64,000 nt of DNA from Alsobacter metallidurans (lineage in GTDB: Bacteria > Pseudomonadota > Alphaproteobacteria > Rhizobiales > Beijerinckiaceae): positions 248,001 to 312,000 of the forward strand of contig NZ_BMES01000002.1 in assembly GCF_014636935.1 (NCBI RefSeq). The letters run 5' to 3'. The position numbers and the translations under genes were made by a program. The notes beneath the pieces are model-generated. The model was not told the origin of the DNA. It did not search any database and was given only the letters and a program-made list of their open reading frames with translations. This document shows positions 40,905 through 50,774 of this stretch, piece by piece (the stretch's first letter is position 1; every line of letters begins with the position of its first letter).

Positions 40905-42760
40905 CAGTTTAACATTAACAGGCCGCCGTTGATGATAACCATGGCGTCGCCTTTCTCCATCAACATCGGAGCCTGGGTCTGGTGCATCACCTGCGCCTGC
41001 TCGGTGATCATCAAACCCTTCAGGGTGATGCCCATCTGGTCGATCACGATGGTGTTCTCCCCCACCTTGAGGGTGATCGAAACCATCGCCTCCATGGTGA
41101 TCTTGCCGAGCTCGCATTTAACCGACAGATCGCCCTTCTTCAGCGTCAACTTATCGTCGCTGTCCGTGATGGTGGTCGTGCGCTTGTTCTGGATGTCGCG
41201 CTGCTCGTCGTTCTCGATCTCGACCTTGAGGTCCTTCTGGGTATGGAGGAGGACCTCCTCTTCGCCCTTTTTGTCCTCGAACCTGAGGATGTTGGCGTCT
41301 TCGGCGCTGTCCGACTTGTAGCTCCGGGTGCGATAGCCGCTTTGCGAGCGGTTGGAACCCGGCTGGAAGGGCGGCTTGGCATCCTTGCCGTAGACCGATC
41401 CCACCACAACGGGCCGGTCCGGATCGCCATCCAGAAAGGCCACCATCACCTCGTCGCCGACCCGGGGCAGGAACCATGCGCCGCCCCACGCGCCCGCCGC
41501 GCCCTGCATCACGCGCACCCAGCAGGAGGACGAGTCGTCGTCCTTGCCGAGGCGGTCCCACCGGAACTTCACCTTGATCCGGCCGAACTCGTCGACATGG
41601 ATCTTCTCGCCCGACGGACCCGTGACCTTGGCCGAGTAGACGCCCGCCATTTCGGGCCGCTCGTGCCGTGGCTCCGGCATCCAGACCCGCTCGGTCGACC
41701 GGATCTCCAGTTTGCCCACATAGGTCTCGACGCCGCCGGCCCCTGCAACTAGGCCCGATGTATCCTGCGCCTCGTGGCCGACCGCCGTCACGATATACTG
41801 TTTTGTTTCCTCGCTGCCGTCTTCAGCCTTCACGGCGATCGGCAGCCGCGCGCCGGCGGTCAGGCGATGGTCCTGCGTGTGCGCCGTGAAGCGCTCCGAG
41901 GCGGTTTCCAGCCAACCCATCAGAACCTTGGAATTGTCCAGCTCCGGGCGGGTCGACATGCCGCCGGGCCAGCGAAACACCTCGCCCGGCGCCCACATGG
42001 ACGGCTCGCCCTCATAGACGCGCGTATCGGTCGCTTTCTTGATCACGACCGACGGCTGGCTGCGCTCCTTGTCCATGTCCTCCAGCTTGACGGAGGCCGA
42101 TCGCGCCGCGTTGAACTGTCGCCAGCCGGCGAGGTCCCCGAACACGGGCGATTCGTGAGTGGCCGAGAGCTGCCCGCCCGAAAACGAGGGAAAGCCCGAA
42201 CTCGTCGCGCTGATGAAGAGCTTGTGCGACGAGTCCGAGTGCTGGAAGTGATAGGCGAGCCCGTATTCCTCCAGCAGGCGCGACACGAAGTGCAGGTCCG
42301 TCTCGTTGAACTGCGTGCAATACGGGATGGGGGTCAATTCTGGCAGGATACCCCAGGACGCAGCCGGATGATCGTGCTCCTTCAGGACTGTATCCACGAT
42401 CGCCTTGACGCTCTTGTCTTGAAAGATCCGGCAGTTCTTCTTGAGCCCCAGCTTCCAGATGCCGGGCGACACGACGAGGCGGTAGGTCATGCGCCGGGCT
42501 GCTCCCGGCCCTAGGCGGTGGAATTCGGTAACGACGCCGTGAAAGCAGCGCTCGACCGGCGTTCCGTCAATGTTGCGGACCACCTTCAGGGTGACTTCCT
42601 TGGCCAGCAGGTCGGATGGCTTCACCTTCGCGTCCCGACCGAGCACGTCGGCCTCGATGCGATAGGGCAGACCGATCTCCTCCTCGACCCGAAGGCCAAT
42701 CAGGATCAACGCGCCCGAGCCCAACGGCGACGTGATCCTCAACAGGCGGGGTGCATCCAT
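40904..42760 (-). CDS. vgrG: T6SS spike protein VgrG (TssI)
   Basis: 618 residues. gp27-like and gp5-like parts: 'LPYRIEADVLG', 'YCTQFNETDLHFVSRLLEEYGLAYHFQHS', 'VWMPEPRHERPEMAGVYSAKVTGPSGE', and the gp5 OB-fold signature 'DEFGRIKVKFRWD' with 'CWVRVMQGAAGAWGGAWFLPRVGDEVMVAFLDGDPDRPVVVGSVY'. A beta-helix needle follows. It ends shortly after the needle without a toxin extension, so effectors must ride on VgrG/PAAR non-covalently. Separated from hcp by 122 bases holding two hairpins. Confidence 0.97.
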   Translation of the reverse strand: MDAPRLLRITSPLGSGALILIGLRVEEEIGLPYRIEADVLGRDAKVKPSDLLAKEVTLKVVRNIDGTPVERCFHGVVTEFHRLGPGAARRMTYRLVVSPGIWKLGLKKNCRIFQDKSVKAIVDTVLKEHDHPAASWGILPELTPIPYCTQFNETDLHFVSRLLEEYGLAYHFQHSDSSHKLFISATSSGFPSFSGGQLSATHESPVFGDLAGWRQFNAARSASVKLEDMDKERSQPSVVIKKATDTRVYEGEPSMWAPGEVFRWPGGMSTRPELDNSKVLMGWLETASERFTAHTQDHRLTAGARLPIAVKAEDGSEETKQYIVTAVGHEAQDTSGLVAGAGGVETYVGKLEIRSTERVWMPEPRHERPEMAGVYSAKVTGPSGEKIHVDEFGRIKVKFRWDRLGKDDDSSSCWVRVMQGAAGAWGGAWFLPRVGDEVMVAFLDGDPDRPVVVGSVYGKDAKPPFQPGSNRSQSGYRTRSYKSDSAEDANILRFEDKKGEEEVLLHTQKDLKVEIENDEQRDIQNKRTTTITDSDDKLTLKKGDLSVKCELGKITMEAMVSITLKVGENTIVIDQMGITLKGLMITEQAQVMHQTQAPMLMEKGDAMVIINGGLLMLN

Positions 42761-42787
42761 TCCGATCCGGTCCTTGTCACTGGCCGC

Positions 42788-42832
42788 CTTGCGGCGGACG
42801 CAAGCCGGGGAGCGCCGCGGGAGGCCACCTCC
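42788..42832 (-). other. Two hairpins in the hcp-vgrG gap
   Basis: Reading downstream of hcp, GGAGG-TGG-CCTCC (42820-42832) is followed by CTTGCG-TCCGC-CGCAAG (42788-42804). Neither is followed by a T tract. They could protect the hcp mRNA 3' end or attenuate transcription into vgrG, allowing more Hcp than VgrG to be made. Confidence 0.45.
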
Positions 42833-42882
42833 AAGAGGGGAGGGGCTGGATGCGTGCGTGTCCCCGGCTCACAGCAGAATGG

Positions 42883-43359
42883 TCAGTTGGTCGCCTTGGT
42901 AAGGTCGTAGATGACATGACCCGTCGTTTTGGCCGAAAACTTGTCGTCGATGTTGATGTATTCGCTGTCGAACTTCGAGAAATTGAGCGAAATCGACTCG
43001 GACGGGCGATCGCCGCCGCTGGACATGCTGTATCCGCTGACGAGCGTGTCGCTCAGGACGTATTTCTGGTAGGCGATGTGCTTGCCGTCCGCGTCCGTCT
43101 GCGTCATCTCGATCTTGACGGTCTGCGCCTTGCCGCCGATCGCCTCCTTGAGGGCCAGCGGTGACGCGACGTCGAAAGTCTTGGTGACGACGATCTCGGA
43201 CACGCTCGGCGCCGTCGCCTCACGCTTGGATCCGCCGCCGGAGCCGACGCTGATACCGCGGCCGACGCCCCACTGGAAGCTGTGGAGCTCGATCCACTTC
43301 TCATAGCCCTTAGCGGTGACTTCGCCATTGAGGTCGCCATACTTCATATAGATAGCCAT
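42883..43359 (-). CDS. hcp: T6SS inner tube protein Hcp (TssD)
   Basis: A 158-residue tube-forming protein of Hcp1 type. 'IYMKYGDLNGEVTAKGYEKWIELHSFQWGVGR' and 'SEIVVTKTFDVASPLALKEAI' are family hallmarks, and 'QKYVLSDTLVSGYSMSS' is the typical late strand. It lies 52 bases after clpV with its own good ribosome-binding site (AGGAATGG). It stacks as hexamers inside the TssB/C sheath and is expelled. Confidence 0.97.
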   Translation of the reverse strand: MAIYMKYGDLNGEVTAKGYEKWIELHSFQWGVGRGISVGSGGGSKREATAPSVSEIVVTKTFDVASPLALKEAIGGKAQTVKIEMTQTDADGKHIAYQKYVLSDTLVSGYSMSSGGDRPSESISLNFSKFDSEYINIDDKFSAKTTGHVIYDLTKATN

Positions 43360-43411
43360 TGTGCCATTCCTGTTCCACAGAGGGTCGGCGAATACTTCGC
43401 CAGTTGGCCAA

Positions 43412-46057
43412 TCAGCTCAGCTCGTAGACGAAACCGTCGCGGGACGGGTCGACCGCGATCCGAACCTTGGTGACTTTCGATTGATCTGCGAGTTTCTCGA
43501 GCAACAGGCCCGAGAGTTCCGGAAGCAGCGACCCGTTGATGATGTGGTCGATGTTCCTGGCCCCAGATTCGACTTCCCGGCACCGCGCCGCAATCGCGTC
43601 CGTGACGCCGTCGGCGATCTCGAGCGGAACGTCGTAAGTCTCGCGCATGCGACGGGATACGGACTTCAGCTTGAGGGCGCAGATCTTGCGAAGATTGTCA
43701 TCGTGCAGCGGGTAGTAGACAACCACGTTGCAACGACCAAGAAATGCTGGCTTGAACACCTTGAGCAGGTCCGGCTGCAAGGCTTCGCGCAGTTGATCCG
43801 GCTCAGGCATGAGTTCGCTGTCGGCGCACAACTTGGCGATCGTGTCGGTTCCAGCGTTGCTGGTCATGATGATCACGCAATTGCGAAAGTCGATGTCGCG
43901 CCCCTCGCCGTCCTTCATCTGGCCTTTGTCAAAGACTTGGTAGAAGACGTCCTGCACGCCAGGATGCGCCTTCTCCATTTCGTCGAGCAGGATCACCGAG
44001 TACGGCCGGCGGCGCACCGCTTCGGTCAGCACGCCGCCTTCGCCGTAGCCGACGTAACCCGGAGGCGAACCCATCAGGAGCGAGACCTTATGCTCTTCCT
44101 TGAACTCGCTCATGTTGATGACCGTGAGGTTCTGCTCTCCGCCATAGAGCAGGTCGGCGAGCGCCAGGGCGGTCTCCGTTTTGCCGACGCCGGACGTTCC
44201 GGCCATCAGGAAGACCCCGATCGGCTTGCGGGGGTCGGTGAGGCCCGCCCGGCTGGTGCGGATCGCCTGGGCGATCGCCTCCATGGCATGGCCCTGGCCG
44301 ATCACCCGGTCTTCAAGGCGATCGCGCATGGCCAGCACGGTGCGGATCTCGTCCGAAACCATCCGACCGACCGGGATGCCCGTCCAGGTCGCCACCACTT
44401 CGGCGATCGCCTGCCGGTCCACCTCGGGGTGAACCAGCGGTTCTTCGCCCTGGAGCGCGCGCAAGGCCGCAGACGCTTCGGTCATCTCCTGCTTAAAAGT
44501 CGCGGCGCCGGGATCATCGGCCGCGACCGTCTCGGCGCTCTGTCGCAATTCGCGGATTTTGGCAACGAGAGTTTTTTCCTCGGTCCAGCGGGCGTTCAGA
44601 GCTTCGAGTTCAGATTCCAGCTGCGCCTTCTCGGCGCCCAGACCATCGACGCGGGCGCCAAATTCGCCGCCCGCCGCAGTCTCGCGTCCGAGCGCCGCAA
44701 GCTCGGTCTCCACCATCGCGAGCCGGCGCTTGCGGTCCTCCACGGGCGGCGGAACCGCAGCCTGACTCATCGAGACGCGCGCGCAGGCGGTGTCGAGCAG
44801 GGATACGCCCTTGTCGGGTAGCTGCCGCGACGGGATGTAGCGGGCCGACAGTTTCACCGCCTCGGTGATCGCCTCGTCGAGCACGCGCACGCCGTGATGC
44901 TTCTCGAGCGTCGCCGCGAGGCCGCGCAGCATGGCGGCGGCGAGCGGTTCGGACGGCTCTTCCACCTTCACGACCTGGAATCGGCGGGTGAGCGCCGCGT
45001 CCTTCTCGAAGTACTTCTTGTATTCAGCCCAGGTCGTCGCCGCGACGCAGCGCAACTCGCCGCGCGCCAGCGCCGGCTTGAGCAGGTTGGCGGCGTCGTT
45101 CTGACCCGCCTGGCCGCCGGCGCCGATCAGGGTATGGGCTTCGTCGATGAACAGGATGATGGGTTGGGGCGATGACTTGACCGCGTCGATGACGCCCTTG
45201 AGGCGACTCTCGAATTCGCCCTTCACGCCCGCGCCGGCTTGCAGAAGGCCCAGGTCGAGCGAGACGAGCCGCACCTTTTTCAATGCGTCCGGCACGTCCT
45301 GGTCGACGATGCGCAGGGCGAGGCCTTCAACCACCGCGGTCTTGCCGACGCCAGCCTCGCCGGTAAGGATTGGATTGTTTTGACGCCGCCGCGTGAGGAT
45401 GTCGATGACCTGGCGGATTTCGCTGTCGCGACCCAGGATTGGGTCGACCTTGCCCTTTCGGGCTTCCTCGGTAACGTCGGTGCAATAAAGGTCTAGGGGG
45501 CCGCCGCCGCGCGGGGCGCCCCCGGCAGGCGCGCCGGCATTCCCGGGCGAGCGGGTGGAAACCTGCGCGAGCTGTTGCTCTTCCTCGCTGCCCGACGCCC
45601 ACGCGACCGCGTTCTGCCGAAGAGCGTCGCCCGAGACGCCAAACAGCGTCGGCGAACTGTCGCGCACCGTCCGCGACAGCGTTTCATCGCTGATCAGCGC
45701 GGCGATCAGGTAGGCGCTACGGATCTGGTTCTCGCCGGCCTCCAGCGAGGCCAGCAGCCAGGCCTCACGAAGCCAGGTCACGATGTCGGGGGATAGAGCC
45801 GGAGCGCGTGAGTTTCCGGTCTTCAGCCGATCAAGAGATCGATTAAGTTCTGACGATACTCGCCCAGCGTCGATATCTTGGTTGCGCAAAATCGTGGCGA
45901 CGTCGCTGCCAGCCGTTTCAATTAGTTTTAAAAGAACATGCTCGATTTCGACATTGTAATGCGTTCGCGACAGCGTCAATCCGGCTGCCGCCTCGATCTG
46001 CCGTCGAGACATTTCAGTCAATCGTGTGACTAACGACTTAAGATTGACGGCAACCAC
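43412..46057 (-). CDS. clpV: T6SS AAA+ ATPase ClpV (TssH)
   Basis: 881 residues. An N-terminal Clp-repeat domain (~1-160) that binds contracted sheath is followed by two AAA+ modules with Walker A GEAGVGKT at ~232-239 and GTSGVGKT at ~619-626; '[13 protein letters not shown]' is the first Walker B region. The middle coiled-coil segment at ~410-530 is present. It disassembles contracted TssB/TssC. GTG start with GGAG eight bases upstream. First gene of the minus-strand unit down to pppA; the promoter must lie in 46058-46248. Confidence 0.96.
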   Translation of the reverse strand: MVAVNLKSLVTRLTEMSRRQIEAAAGLTLSRTHYNVEIEHVLLKLIETAGSDVATILRNQDIDAGRVSSELNRSLDRLKTGNSRAPALSPDIVTWLREAWLLASLEAGENQIRSAYLIAALISDETLSRTVRDSSPTLFGVSGDALRQNAVAWASGSEEEQQLAQVSTRSPGNAGAPAGGAPRGGGPLDLYCTDVTEEARKGKVDPILGRDSEIRQVIDILTRRRQNNPILTGEAGVGKTAVVEGLALRIVDQDVPDALKKVRLVSLDLGLLQAGAGVKGEFESRLKGVIDAVKSSPQPIILFIDEAHTLIGAGGQAGQNDAANLLKPALARGELRCVAATTWAEYKKYFEKDAALTRRFQVVKVEEPSEPLAAAMLRGLAATLEKHHGVRVLDEAITEAVKLSARYIPSRQLPDKGVSLLDTACARVSMSQAAVPPPVEDRKRRLAMVETELAALGRETAAGGEFGARVDGLGAEKAQLESELEALNARWTEEKTLVAKIRELRQSAETVAADDPGAATFKQEMTEASAALRALQGEEPLVHPEVDRQAIAEVVATWTGIPVGRMVSDEIRTVLAMRDRLEDRVIGQGHAMEAIAQAIRTSRAGLTDPRKPIGVFLMAGTSGVGKTETALALADLLYGGEQNLTVINMSEFKEEHKVSLLMGSPPGYVGYGEGGVLTEAVRRRPYSVILLDEMEKAHPGVQDVFYQVFDKGQMKDGEGRDIDFRNCVIIMTSNAGTDTIAKLCADSELMPEPDQLREALQPDLLKVFKPAFLGRCNVVVYYPLHDDNLRKICALKLKSVSRRMRETYDVPLEIADGVTDAIAARCREVESGARNIDHIINGSLLPELSGLLLEKLADQSKVTKVRIAVDPSRDGFVYELS

Positions 46058-46248
46058 GGGTTACACTCCATAGAAAATTGAAGTCATCCCATATCGTTCA
46101 TACCACCCAGCGGAGGCTAGCGGCTGGCTGAATGTCTGTCCACTAATCCACTTTTCCGGCTTCCGGCGCTGTGCCGAACCTCACATCGCGAAACTGTCAC
46201 CAATGCATACTGACCCAAAAAGTGTGTCGCAGGCCGGAGAAGAATACC

Positions 46249-46896
46249 ATGTCGAACAAGACTTACGTCGTCAGGCTCGTCGACTGCATGCAAGGGCCGG
46301 GAGGTCTCAACGACGACGCTGGACCCGTTCTGGCGTCTTTGAAAGTTTGGTACGCGGCAGTTTGCCAAGATGCGTCTGCCAAGGGCGAAGCGTGGACTGC
46401 CGATGTCGCATGGATGAATAACCCGGCGTCTTCGAATGCTTCGCAAAACCCCGGCGACGGTTTAGTGTTTAATCTGATGCTGTTCTTTATTCCGTCGCCG
46501 CGAGAAAGTGTGATTAAGCTTAACGTCAACATGAAGGGCGTTCCGCTGCCTATGGACGACCGCACGGTTTGGGGTCTGACCTCGTCATCGGAAAAGAACA
46601 GCAAGACGCTGGTCGCCATCAGCGAGATCTATGTCGCACGGTGCCGCGCCGGCGGCGGAGACGCGGTGCTCAACATCGCCCGCATGGGGTTCCACGAAGG
46701 CATGCACAACCAGCTCGGCCTCGGCGACGGCATGCACCGCAGCGCGCGCGGCTTCAAAGCCGAGACGCCCGAAGGAAACTCCCCGCTGGCCGAAAACATC
46801 AAGGACATGGCGAGCAGGATCTCAACCCTGGTGCCGCAATGGCCCGAAGGTCTGCAGGCCTGGCGCAACAATCAGAACGATCCACTCGGGATCTGA
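46249..46896 (+). CDS. HEXXH zinc-metalloprotease candidate, T6SS-linked
   Basis: A 215-residue protein without signal peptide, family not recognised. Residues 149-163 read HEGMHNQLGLGDGMH: H149-E150-x-x-H153 is the zincin zinc-binding/catalytic motif and H163 is a plausible third ligand. The first ~140 residues are strand-rich ('TYVVRLVDCMQGPGGL', 'SVIKLNVNMKGVPLPM'). ATG at 46249 with GGAGAAG upstream. It sits between divergent clpV and tssA, the only non-structural gene in that gap, so it may be a T6SS cargo protein. No immunity-like gene is beside it. The protease call rests on the motif. Confidence 0.65.
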   Translation: MSNKTYVVRLVDCMQGPGGLNDDAGPVLASLKVWYAAVCQDASAKGEAWTADVAWMNNPASSNASQNPGDGLVFNLMLFFIPSPRESVIKLNVNMKGVPLPMDDRTVWGLTSSSEKNSKTLVAISEIYVARCRAGGGDAVLNIARMGFHEGMHNQLGLGDGMHRSARGFKAETPEGNSPLAENIKDMASRISTLVPQWPEGLQAWRNNQNDPLGI

Positions 46897-47104
46897 TCCA
46901 AGGAGCGTCGCAACACGCTGCGCTTTCAGAACGGGTGCGCCGAAAACCCGAACGCGCGGTTGGGATACAACGCCGGTTCCGGATGGCTATCTTTACGGCG
47001 TCTGATTTATGCCTTCTGCTGGCGCCGTCGCCAGGCCCGAGCGACGTGGGCGATAAGACTGATAAAATCGCAATCAAGCCGTCCAGAGCAGGTTCAAGCG
47101 CGAC

Positions 47105-48226
47105 ATGGCTTCTCTCCCCATCGATCTCGAAAGCCTTTTGGCTCCGCTTGCGACCGGTGACGACGGCGCGGGCGTCGACCTGCGTGGCGACTATTCGCCG
47201 ACGTCCGTCTACCAGCGGCTGCGTGATGCGCGCGCCGAAGCGCGGGCCGGCGAACGCCGCCGCGATCGTGGCTTCGATGGCGAGGAGGGGCGGGCGGAGG
47301 CTGACCGGGATTTCATCGAAAGCTGGCGGACTGTGCTGACGCTCGGCGAACAGGTGCTCGCAGAGACGGCAAAAGACTTCGAGGTCGCTGCGTGGTTGAC
47401 GGAGGCGCTGGTGCGCATCCACGGATTCGAGGGCCTCGAGGCCGGAGCGGGGCTGATCACGGGCCTGTGTCGCGACTTCTGGGAGAGCGGCTTCCCGCAG
47501 CCGGATGACGAAGGGTTGGAAGGCCGCGCGTTGCCGCTGGGCGGACTTTCTGGCGCAGGCGCGGACGGGACCATCATGCAGCCGCTGCGCATGCAACCGC
47601 TGTTCTTCCGCGGCGATCGGACGCCCGTCACGTTCTACATGATCAGCCGTGCAGTGCAGATCGCGTCGCTCGGCGATGACGACCGGGCCAAGGCTCTTTC
47701 GGCACCCGGGGCGGTCGGCCTCAGCGCGCTCGCGGAGGAAGCCGGCCGGGATCGCGATACCGTGCAGTACTGCGCGGCGGTTGTCGCCAATTGCTCGGCA
47801 GCCTGGCGGAGCATGGACGCCGCCCTGACGGAGCGCTTCGGCCGGGACGCTCCGTCCACCCGCAACGTCACCGTGATGCTGGAGCAGATCGGGGATGCAA
47901 TCCGCCAGCTCGGCGGCGCCGTCGCCGAACCTGCTGCCGAGGCCGCCCCCGCCGAGCAGGGCGGCCCGATCTCGGCGGCCGCCCCGGCGGTCGCCGCAGC
48001 CGCCACAGGCGCAATCCGCACCCGCGAGGATGCGTTGCGCGAGCTGAACAAGATCGCCGATTATTTTCGCAGGACCGAGCCGCATTCGCCTCTCGCATAT
48101 ACGCTCGAGGAGGCGGTTCGACGTGGGCGCATGACCTTGGCGGAACTGCTCCAGGAGGTGCTGCCGAACGACGAGGCGCGGCAGACCATGCTGGCGCGGC
48201 TCGGCATGCGGTCGGAACAGACCTGA
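47105..48226 (+). CDS. tssA: T6SS baseplate-associated protein TssA
   Basis: A 373-residue protein with the ImpA_N domain ('LLAPLATGDDGAGVDLRGDYSPTSVYQRLRDAR', 'LTEALVRIHGFEGLEAGAGLITGLCRDFWESGFPQPD') and a C-terminal helical region with 'EDALRELNKIADYFRRTEPHSPLAYTLEEAVRRGRMTLAELLQEVL', the short-form TssA ending. TssA primes assembly of tail tube and sheath. It is on the plus strand, apart from the other structural genes, and converges with the methyltransferase gene. Confidence 0.94.
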   Translation: MASLPIDLESLLAPLATGDDGAGVDLRGDYSPTSVYQRLRDARAEARAGERRRDRGFDGEEGRAEADRDFIESWRTVLTLGEQVLAETAKDFEVAAWLTEALVRIHGFEGLEAGAGLITGLCRDFWESGFPQPDDEGLEGRALPLGGLSGAGADGTIMQPLRMQPLFFRGDRTPVTFYMISRAVQIASLGDDDRAKALSAPGAVGLSALAEEAGRDRDTVQYCAAVVANCSAAWRSMDAALTERFGRDAPSTRNVTVMLEQIGDAIRQLGGAVAEPAAEAAPAEQGGPISAAAPAVAAAATGAIRTREDALRELNKIADYFRRTEPHSPLAYTLEEAVRRGRMTLAELLQEVLPNDEARQTMLARLGMRSEQT

Positions 48227-48243
48227 CGGCCTTGTGCTTCCGG

Positions 48244-49767
48244 TCAGATGACGTCGAGCGCTCGCCAGGCAGGCGCCTTGTCGCGCAGGATGTCGGCGAT
48301 GGCGGCTTCCAGGCCCGCCATGATTTCTGCGGCGGGCACTGCGCCGGCGGGCGGCAGTCTGGCCGCAATCAGCGCAGCGTCATCGTGGGTGGCGGGATCT
48401 TCAAGGAGGCGTTGCGCGACCGCAAGTTCCAGAGCGCTCGCGGGCGTCGCGCCGCCCAGCGCCAGACTGGCGAGGCCCAGTTGGGCGCGTCCGACCCCGT
48501 GGGGGGCGAATTCGCGCGCCGCGACAGCGTTGAACCGGTGCGCGGAATCGGAGGCGGTCGCCATCTCTGGGTCAGCTCCAGGATCGCGCCAGAGCGGCGC
48601 GGCCGTTCGGGAGCCAAGCAGCACCGCCAGCAGTTCGGAGGCCGTCAAGCCATCGCATCCCGGGAGGGTCCGCAGGGCCGCAATGGTTTTCGGCCCTGAT
48701 GCGAGGCTTGCCCGGATCGGGGCGACCTGTGCGGACGACAGGGTCGCGACGCCGGCCTGGGTTGTAAACTCCATCTCGCCTTGCGCGTGCGTCACCGCCG
48801 CAACCCATAGCCCGTCCACGGCGCTTTCCCGATCGAGGGCTCGACGCCCGCGCATGTAGACGTCCCGCCGAAAGGCGCGCTGGACGCACAGGTCGAAAAT
48901 GAGTTGGCGCTCCGCCTCGCTGCCCGCCTCGTCCCAGAGGGCGCGCTGGGCGGGGTCGAGGCTCATCTGCGGGAAGTTCTCGTCGACGGTGGCGCTGCCC
49001 ACGAAATCACAGCGCGCCGACGCCATCGCGTCGGCCACGTCCTCGAAGAAGCTGGGCCGCCAGTGCTCGGTCTGGAACTCGTGGATCAGGTAACCGTCGC
49101 TGGCGCCAGGGGCGTCCCCGGTCAGGACCCGGCGCCAAGATGACGGCAGGAGGTGAGGCGCTCTGGCGGCGATGAGGCGCTCCGTCAACGCACGAGCCGC
49201 CTGGACGCCTTGCAGGGGATCGCCGGCCTTGCGGATCTCGCCTCGCGCCAGCCGGGCAAGCCCCATGGCGGCCGCTGCGCCCGGCAAGGCGTTGTACGAC
49301 ACCAGCGCGATGCCGCCGGCCTTCAACCGGCGCCGGATGATGCGTAGAATTCCGTCGCGCACCGGATCGGCCACCCATGACCAGACGCCATGCACCGTGA
49401 TGACGTCGAATTCCGGCAAGGCGTCGATCGCGGCGTCGCCGCATTCGGCGAGGTCGGCCTCTATGAACCGCAAATTGGCGAGCCCGGCCTCCGCCGCCAG
49501 TCTTCGCGCTTCGGCGATTTGCGCCGGATTGTAGTCGATGCCGATCACGCTCGCATGCCGGTTCCCTGCCGCCAGCAGCGAAGCCGTGTAGCCCGTGCCG
49601 CAGCCGATCTCGGCGATCGCGAGCGGGGCCGCGGGATCGACGTCCCAGCGCGCGCCCGCGAGCGCGCACACGGCGCGCAGATGGGCGGGCGCCTGGAACC
49701 CGTGCCAGCTCGGCGGGTAGATGCGCGTCACCGGGTAGCCGCGCGACCAGCCTGGGAGACCGCTCAT
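48244..49767 (-). CDS. SAM-dependent methyltransferase with methyltransferase regulatory domain
   Basis: 507 residues. A class I Rossmann domain (~1-220) has motif I 'IAEIGCGTGYTASLLAA' at ~48-64, then 'VIGIDYNPAQIAEARRLAAEAGL' and 'FDVITVHGVWSWVADPVRDGIL'. The C-terminal half resembles the methyltransferase regulatory domain: 'DGYLIHEFQTEHWRPSFFEDVADAM' and 'RQLIFDLCVQRAFRRDVYMRG'. It starts by ATGA overlap with the tssG stop and is the last gene of the tssB-led unit. It may methylate a T6SS component or effector; the target is unknown. Confidence 0.85.
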   Translation of the reverse strand: MSGLPGWSRGYPVTRIYPPSWHGFQAPAHLRAVCALAGARWDVDPAAPLAIAEIGCGTGYTASLLAAGNRHASVIGIDYNPAQIAEARRLAAEAGLANLRFIEADLAECGDAAIDALPEFDVITVHGVWSWVADPVRDGILRIIRRRLKAGGIALVSYNALPGAAAAMGLARLARGEIRKAGDPLQGVQAARALTERLIAARAPHLLPSSWRRVLTGDAPGASDGYLIHEFQTEHWRPSFFEDVADAMASARCDFVGSATVDENFPQMSLDPAQRALWDEAGSEAERQLIFDLCVQRAFRRDVYMRGRRALDRESAVDGLWVAAVTHAQGEMEFTTQAGVATLSSAQVAPIRASLASGPKTIAALRTLPGCDGLTASELLAVLLGSRTAAPLWRDPGADPEMATASDSAHRFNAVAAREFAPHGVGRAQLGLASLALGGATPASALELAVAQRLLEDPATHDDAALIAARLPPAGAVPAAEIMAGLEAAIADILRDKAPAWRALDVI

Positions 49768-50774
49768 GCGCTGACGCTCCTCATGTCGGGGGCCACGGCG
49801 CGCAGGACGGCGTCCGGGCAGTCGCGGGTGCGTGGCCGGGGCGCCGTGCTCCAGCTGTCCCAACCCAACCGCCGGGGCTTCGCGTCTCCGCCGAGCGCCA
49901 GCGCTGGAACCTCGCCTGCGGCCAGCACGGGGTTGAGGGCGAAATCCTGCTCGAGGCCGATCTCGAGCCGGACAAGTTCGACCAAGCGCGTGTGCAAGGG
50001 CGCGCCCGGGAGAAGGCTCTCGAAACGCTTCAACGAAAGCGGGCCGAGGCGGATCACGAAACGGGCGGAGGCGTCCCACACCTGCGAGCCCGCCGTAGCG
50101 TCAACGCCGAGCTGCGTGAAGCGCCCCGCCGCATCGGCGCTCGGCAGTTGCGACTGCTCGCTCATCGGCAGCCTGATCCAGCCGCCCGTGAACTCGACGA
50201 TCTCGACTTCCCCGCCGGTTTCGGCCGCCAGCAGCCCACGCAGCCGTTCCGTACTGCGGGAACGCCCGCCCAAGCCTCCCGCATGGAACAGCACCGCCTC
50301 CAGCGGCGTCGCGAGCGCGGCGGCAAGGTGCGGCGTTCCAAGGCCTACCACGGCCGACAGCACACTGTTGGTGAGCCTGGCATTGCGCGTAGGGCGGTAT
50401 TTTGCTCCGGCCTTCACGAAAAGGCCGGTGAAACGACGTCCAAGAAGATCCAGGAAGGCGTGCAGGGCCGGCGAACGACGGCGGTCCTCGCCGTCAACTT
50501 GCGCGGTGTAGTGCCGCGGCAGCACGCCGCCAGGGCCAACGAGGCCGAAGGTCGGCGTCAGCAGCGCACCGCCATGCTGATCAACGATCGCGGCCTCGCC
50601 GACGGGCCAGCCCAGTCGCCCGGTGGTGACGTAGGAGAGTTCGGTGGGATCGCGACCATGCCCGAGCACCGCGACAGCCTGATCGAGGCTGAACCGACCC
50701 GGCTCGCGCGTGAGCTGCTCCAACGGCGTGAGTACGTTGCGCGGCATCGGAGGAGCTCGGAAGGGATCGGTCAC
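49764..50774 (-). CDS. tssG: T6SS baseplate subunit TssG
   Basis: 336 residues, with 'RFSLDQAVAVLGHG', 'FGLVGPGGVLPRHYTAQV', 'FLDLLGRRFTGLFVKAGAKYRP' and the C-terminal 'RLGWDSWSTAPRPRTRDCPDAVL', all standard for TssG (ImpH). The GTG at 50774 was chosen because it overlaps the tssF stop (GTGA) and has AGGA in front; a start at 50807 would overlap tssF by 37 bases. It forms the baseplate wedge with TssF, TssE and TssK. Confidence 0.94.
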   Translation of the reverse strand: MTDPFRAPPMPRNVLTPLEQLTREPGRFSLDQAVAVLGHGRDPTELSYVTTGRLGWPVGEAAIVDQHGGALLTPTFGLVGPGGVLPRHYTAQVDGEDRRRSPALHAFLDLLGRRFTGLFVKAGAKYRPTRNARLTNSVLSAVVGLGTPHLAAALATPLEAVLFHAGGLGGRSRSTERLRGLLAAETGGEVEIVEFTGGWIRLPMSEQSQLPSADAAGRFTQLGVDATAGSQVWDASARFVIRLGPLSLKRFESLLPGAPLHTRLVELVRLEIGLEQDFALNPVLAAGEVPALALGGDAKPRRLGWDSWSTAPRPRTRDCPDAVLRAVAPDMRSVSA

